Origin: Microbacterium terregens
GTDB taxonomy: Bacteria > Pseudomonadota > Alphaproteobacteria > Sphingomonadales > Sphingomonadaceae
Reading direction: 5' to 3'
Assembly (NCBI RefSeq): GCF_027922045.1
Contig: NZ_BSEX01000006.1
Location: 376,109 to 440,108, forward strand
Length of the DNA stretch: 64,000 bases
Shown here: positions 59,270 to 64,000 of the stretch, piece by piece
Position numbering within the stretch: position 1 is the first letter of the stretch
Layout: every line of letters starts with the position of its first letter
Made by a program: the position numbers and the translations under genes
Notes under the pieces: generated by a model
Seen by the model: the letters and a program-made list of their open reading frames with translations, nothing else
What the model was told of the DNA's origin: nothing
Database searches by the model: none

Positions 59270-59286
59270 CTCCAGTCATTCTGGAG
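59270..59286. promoter_or_regulatory. Palindromic operator candidate between the hydrolase and TetR genes
   Basis: A perfect palindrome, ctccag-tcatt-ctggag, in the 43-base gap between two divergent starts, overlapping where both promoters must lie. This is the typical place for a TetR operator controlling itself and the neighbouring gene. Confidence 0.6.
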
Positions 59287-59305
59287 CTATGAACTACTTA
59301 CATTC

Positions 59306-60975
<1,670 letters not shown>

Positions 60976-60993
60976 GGCAGGCGGCCTAGCCCC

Positions 60994-62112
60994 ATGTCGC
61001 TGTTCGCCCCCGCCGCCTGCCCGCGCCTGGTGGTCAAGGTCGGCTCCGCGCTGCTGGTCGACGCCGGCGGCGCGATCCGGCGCGACTGGTTGGGCGGCCT
61101 GGTCGAGGACATCGCCGAGCGTCACGCCGCCGGCCAGCAGGTGATCGTCGTCTCCTCCGGCGCGATCGCGCTCGGTGCGCGCCGGCTGGGGCTGCCCAAG
61201 GGCGGCCGTGCCAGCCTGGAGGATGCGCAGGCGGCCGCTGCCACCGGGCAGATCGCGCTTTCGGGCGCCTGGGCCGAGCTGCTGGCCGACCGAGGCCTCA
61301 CCGCCGCACAGCTGCTGGTGACGCTGGACGACCTGGAGCAGCGCCGCCGCTACCTGAACGTCGCCGCCACGCTCGGCCGGCTGCTGACGCTAGGCGTCGT
61401 GCCGGTGGTCAACGAGAACGACAGTGTCGCCACGGAAGAGATCCGCTTCGGCGACAACGACCGGCTCGCCGCGCGCGTCGGCCAGGCGGCGGGGGCCGAC
61501 GGCGTGGTGCTGCTGTCCGACATCGACGGGCTCTACGACCGCAATCCCACCCATGATCCGGATGCCCGCTTCATCGAGCGGGTCGAGCGCATCGACGCGG
61601 CGGTGGAGGCGATGGCCGACAGCCGCTCCGCCTCCGGCATGGGATCGGGCGGCATGGTGTCGAAGGTCCAGGCAGCCAGGATCGCGACCGCCGCCGGCGC
61701 GCACCTCGCCATCGCCTCGGGCCGTGTCGATCGCCCGCTCTCCCGCTTTGCCGACACCGGCCGCGGCACCGTGTTCGTCGCCCGCCCCGCCCAGCCCGCA
61801 CGCAAGGCATGGCTGCAAGGGCGCCTCGTCGCCTGCGGGACCATCCACATCGACGCCGGTGCGGCGCGCGCGCTCCAGGACGGGCGCAGCCTGCTGCCGG
61901 CCGGTGCCACCCGCGTCGAAGGACGGTTCGCGCGCGGCGACCTGGTGATGATCCTGGACGAAGCCGGCCAGCCGGTCGCACGGGGCCTCAGCGAATATGA
62001 CGCGGAGGAGGCGGTGCGCATCGTCGGCCGCCGCAGCGACGAACTCGACGCGATCCTCGGCCACGCACCGCGCGCCGCGCTGGTCCACCGCAACCACATG
62101 GTGGTCGCATGA
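60994..62112 (+). CDS. proB: Glutamate 5-kinase
   Basis: First enzyme of proline synthesis. 372 residues with an amino-acid kinase domain (LVVKVGSALLV, VVSSGAIALGARRLGL, VVNENDSVATEEIRFGDNDR, DGLYDRNP, GSGGMVSKVQAARIA). A C-terminal PUA domain follows (from about residue 280). Start ATG 60994. Stop overlaps the SDR gene by 4 bases. Confidence 0.97.
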   Translation: MSLFAPAACPRLVVKVGSALLVDAGGAIRRDWLGGLVEDIAERHAAGQQVIVVSSGAIALGARRLGLPKGGRASLEDAQAAAATGQIALSGAWAELLADRGLTAAQLLVTLDDLEQRRRYLNVAATLGRLLTLGVVPVVNENDSVATEEIRFGDNDRLAARVGQAAGADGVVLLSDIDGLYDRNPTHDPDARFIERVERIDAAVEAMADSRSASGMGSGGMVSKVQAARIATAAGAHLAIASGRVDRPLSRFADTGRGTVFVARPAQPARKAWLQGRLVACGTIHIDAGAARALQDGRSLLPAGATRVEGRFARGDLVMILDEAGQPVARGLSEYDAEEAVRIVGRRSDELDAILGHAPRAALVHRNHMVVA

Positions 62113-63014
62113 GCGTCCTCGCGATCACCGGCGCCACCGGCTTCGTCGGCCGCCGGACGCTCGCGCTAGCGCTGGAGGCCGGGCACAGCGTGCGCGCGCT
62201 CACCCGCCGGCCGCAGCCTCCGCAGGCGGGCGTCACCTGGGTCCAGGGGGCACTCGACACGCCGGACGCGCTCGCCGATCTGGTGCGCGGCGCCGACGCG
62301 GTGATCCACATCGCCGGCGTGGTGAACGCGCCGACGCCGGAGGGCTTCACCCGCGGCAACATCGACGGCACCCGCGCGGTGCTCGCCGCGGCCGAAGCCG
62401 CCGGCGTCGGACGCTTCGTCCACGTCTCCTCGCTCGCCGCGCGCGAGCCGGGCCTCTCGCAATATGGCCGCTCCAAGGCCGGGGCCGAGGATGCGGTGCG
62501 CGCCTCCCCGCTCGCCTGGACGATGGTGCGCCCGCCCGCCGTCTATGGCCCCGGCGACCTGGAGATGCTGGAGCTGTTCCGCGCCGCGCGGTTTGGCGTG
62601 TTGCCGATGCCGCCGGCCGGCCGGCTGTCGCTGATCCATGTCGACGACCTCGCCCGGCTGCTGCTGGCGCTGGCGGGGCAGGACACCGGCCGCGCGATCT
62701 ACGAACCGGACGACGGCACGCCCGGCGCCTGGACGCACACCGGCTTTGCGCGCGCGATCGGCACCGCCGTCGGCCGCCGCGTGCTGCCGCTGTCGCTTCC
62801 CGCCGGCGTGCTGCGGCTGGGCGCGCGGCTCGACCGGCTGGCGCGCGGGGACAAGGCGAAGCTCACCCCGGACCGCGCCGCCTATATGGCGCATCCCGAC
62901 TGGACTTCGTCGCCCGATACGCAGCCGCCCGAAGCGCTGTGGCGCCCGCGGATCGCGACCGCCGACGGCCTCGCCGCCACCGCGGCATGGTATCGCGCCA
63001 ACCGGCTGCTATAG
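62109..63014 (+). CDS. NAD(P)-dependent epimerase/dehydratase-family protein
   Basis: A 301-residue atypical SDR related to the NDUFA9/complex I assembly-type proteins. Rossmann motif LAITGATGFVGRRTLALALE; VIHIAGVVNAPTPEGFTRGN and a YxxxK-type pair in SQYGRSKAGAED. Coupled to proB by ATGA. Exact substrate unknown. Just upstream of the sphingolipid acp-spt pair. Confidence 0.88.
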   Translation: MSVLAITGATGFVGRRTLALALEAGHSVRALTRRPQPPQAGVTWVQGALDTPDALADLVRGADAVIHIAGVVNAPTPEGFTRGNIDGTRAVLAAAEAAGVGRFVHVSSLAAREPGLSQYGRSKAGAEDAVRASPLAWTMVRPPAVYGPGDLEMLELFRAARFGVLPMPPAGRLSLIHVDDLARLLLALAGQDTGRAIYEPDDGTPGAWTHTGFARAIGTAVGRRVLPLSLPAGVLRLGARLDRLARGDKAKLTPDRAAYMAHPDWTSSPDTQPPEALWRPRIATADGLAATAAWYRANRLL

Positions 63015-63083
63015 AGCGCCAAAATCGTGCCGGATTTCTGCGCCACGCAGCCCAGGAACCGCCCCATCTGCAAAGGACGCCCT

Positions 63084-63329
63084 GTGAGCGATCGCGCCGC
63101 CATCTTCGACACCGTCTCCCGCCTGATCGAGCCGTTCAACAAGAAGGGCGTGGCGCTGACCGAGACCACCACCTTCGCGGGCGACCTCGAATGGGACAGC
63201 CTGACCGTGATGGATTTCGTGGCAGCGGTCGAGGACGAGTTCGACATCCTCATCACCATGAACATGCAGGCGGAGATCGAGACCGTCGGCCAGCTCACCG
63301 ACGCCGTCGCCAAGCTCAAGCAGGACTAA
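63084..63329 (+). CDS. Acyl carrier protein of the sphingolipid pathway
   Basis: An 81-residue acyl carrier protein. The phosphopantetheine serine is in LEWDSLTVMDFVAAVEDEFD. GTG start at 63084 with AAAGGA upstream; a GTG at 63027 is a less likely start. Its place directly before spt indicates that it delivers the acyl chain to serine palmitoyltransferase, as described for alphaproteobacterial sphingolipid makers. Confidence 0.9.
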   Translation: MSDRAAIFDTVSRLIEPFNKKGVALTETTTFAGDLEWDSLTVMDFVAAVEDEFDILITMNMQAEIETVGQLTDAVAKLKQD

Positions 63330-63390
63330 CGCCGTTCGGGCGAACCGGCGCGCGCCGGAACCGCCCGATGGTGTTCCCGGGAAAACACAG

Positions 63391-64000
63391 ATGACCGAAG
63401 CCGCCGCCACCCAGCACCAGCTCCCCGTCGATCCGCCGGCCGCCGCGCCGGAGCGTGACCTGATGAGCAAGTTCGACGCGCTGATCGCCGAACGCCAGGC
63501 GCTGATCGACACGGGCGTGACCGATCCGTTCGCGATCGTCATGGAGCAGGTGAAGTCGCCGACCGAGGCAGTAATCGCCGGCCGCGACACGATCCTGCTC
63601 GGCACCTACAACTACATGGGCATGACGTTCGACCCGGACGTGATCCAGGCCGGCAAGGATGCGCTCGACCAGTTCGGATCGGGCACCAACGGCAGCCGCA
63701 TGCTCAACGGCACCTTCCGCGACCACATGGAAGTCGAGCAGGCGCTGCGCGACTTCTACGGCGTGTCGGGCGCGATCGTGTTCTCGACCGGCTACATGGC
63801 CAATCTCGGCATGATCTCGACGCTGGCCGGCAAGGGCGACTACGTCATCCTCGACGCCGACAGCCACGCCTCGATCTACGACGGCTGCAAGCAGGGCTAT
63901 GCCGAGGTCGTTCGCTTCCGCCACAACGACATCGCCGATCTCGACAAGCGGCTCGGCCGCCTGCCCAAGGACGCCGGCAAGCTCGTCGTGCTGGAGGGCG
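63391..64000 (+). CDS. spt: Serine palmitoyltransferase, N-terminal part (3' end outside window)
   Basis: An alpha-oxoamine synthase that condenses L-serine with an acyl thioester to 3-ketosphinganine, the first committed step of sphingolipid synthesis. The visible 203 residues start MTEAAATQHQLPV. They include DPFAIVMEQVKSPTEAVI, LLGTYNYMGMTFDPDVI, GSGTNGSRMLNGTF, IVFSTGYMANLGMISTLAGK and DADSHASIYDGC, all very close to the classical Sphingomonas enzyme as I recall it. The catalytic PLP lysine lies beyond the right edge. Confidence 0.96.
   Translation, partial: MTEAAATQHQLPVDPPAAAPERDLMSKFDALIAERQALIDTGVTDPFAIVMEQVKSPTEAVIAGRDTILLGTYNYMGMTFDPDVIQAGKDALDQFGSGTNGSRMLNGTFRDHMEVEQALRDFYGVSGAIVFSTGYMANLGMISTLAGKGDYVILDADSHASIYDGCKQGYAEVVRFRHNDIADLDKRLGRLPKDAGKLVVLEG

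Overview
The window is GC-rich chromosomal DNA of a sphingomonad (Sphingomonas or a close relative). The strongest taxonomic pointers are an acyl carrier protein followed by a serine palmitoyltransferase of the sphingolipid pathway at the right edge, together with the Caulobacter-type cpa/tad pilus genes, dispersed GC-rich palindromes of the kind common in sphingomonads, and an otherwise alphaproteobacterial gene set. No tRNA, rRNA, phage, insertion sequence or CRISPR array was seen. Genes are packed tightly and many neighbours overlap by 4 bases (ATGA or GTGA), so transcription units can be read with some confidence.

Layout. 0-9.4 kb: a partial membrane protein, ychF, a secreted phosphodiesterase lipoprotein, a Gly/Arg/Pro-rich lipoprotein, and the glycine-cleavage operon gcvT-gcvH-gcvPA-gcvPB (minus strand) under a tandem glycine riboswitch, then another lipoprotein. 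9.4-13.9 kb: ispH-thrB-rnhA on the plus strand and a lysophospholipase/FAD-oxidoreductase pair on the minus strand. 13.9-21.7 kb: a tad/cpa pilus operon (cpaA, B, C, D, E, tadB, tadC, and a helix-hairpin-helix protein) that lacks the cpaF motor ATPase. 21.9-28.3 kb: pyruvate phosphate dikinase with a coupled small membrane protein, and glyQ-glyS, where glyS carries an in-frame palindromic-repeat insertion. 28.6-30.2 kb: a GNAT enzyme and a TraB/GumN protein.

30.7-47.6 kb is the accessory part. One minus-strand operon encodes a small RTX calcium-binding protein, a zinc-ribbon methyltransferase and a sulfotransferase. Next to it are a GumK-like glycosyltransferase (minus) and a plus-strand operon with an AAA ATPase, a CpsD/CapB-like protein whose P-loop is destroyed, and a GH5 glycosidase. 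A nucleotidyltransferase/metallophosphoesterase pair, a cytochrome b561 and a TauE/SafE permease follow. Then come cysD-cysNC-cysQ (PAPS synthesis and PAP removal) and a stand-alone Wzz-type chain-length protein. My inference is an envelope or exopolysaccharide locus that may make a sulfated glycan, with the cys genes supplying and recycling the sulfate donor.

47.8-64 kb is mostly housekeeping: rplU-rpmA and a GNAT enzyme, a threonine-synthase-like gene with a one-base frameshift, the overlapping operon metZ-apaG-lysR-GNAT, a PMT-family mannosyltransferase, a GT2-GtrA fusion coupled to leuB, recO, a ferritin-like hydrolase divergent from a TetR regulator, obgE-proB-SDR, and finally acp-spt. 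Two near-identical 115-base palindromes lie at 54.9 and 58.3 kb.
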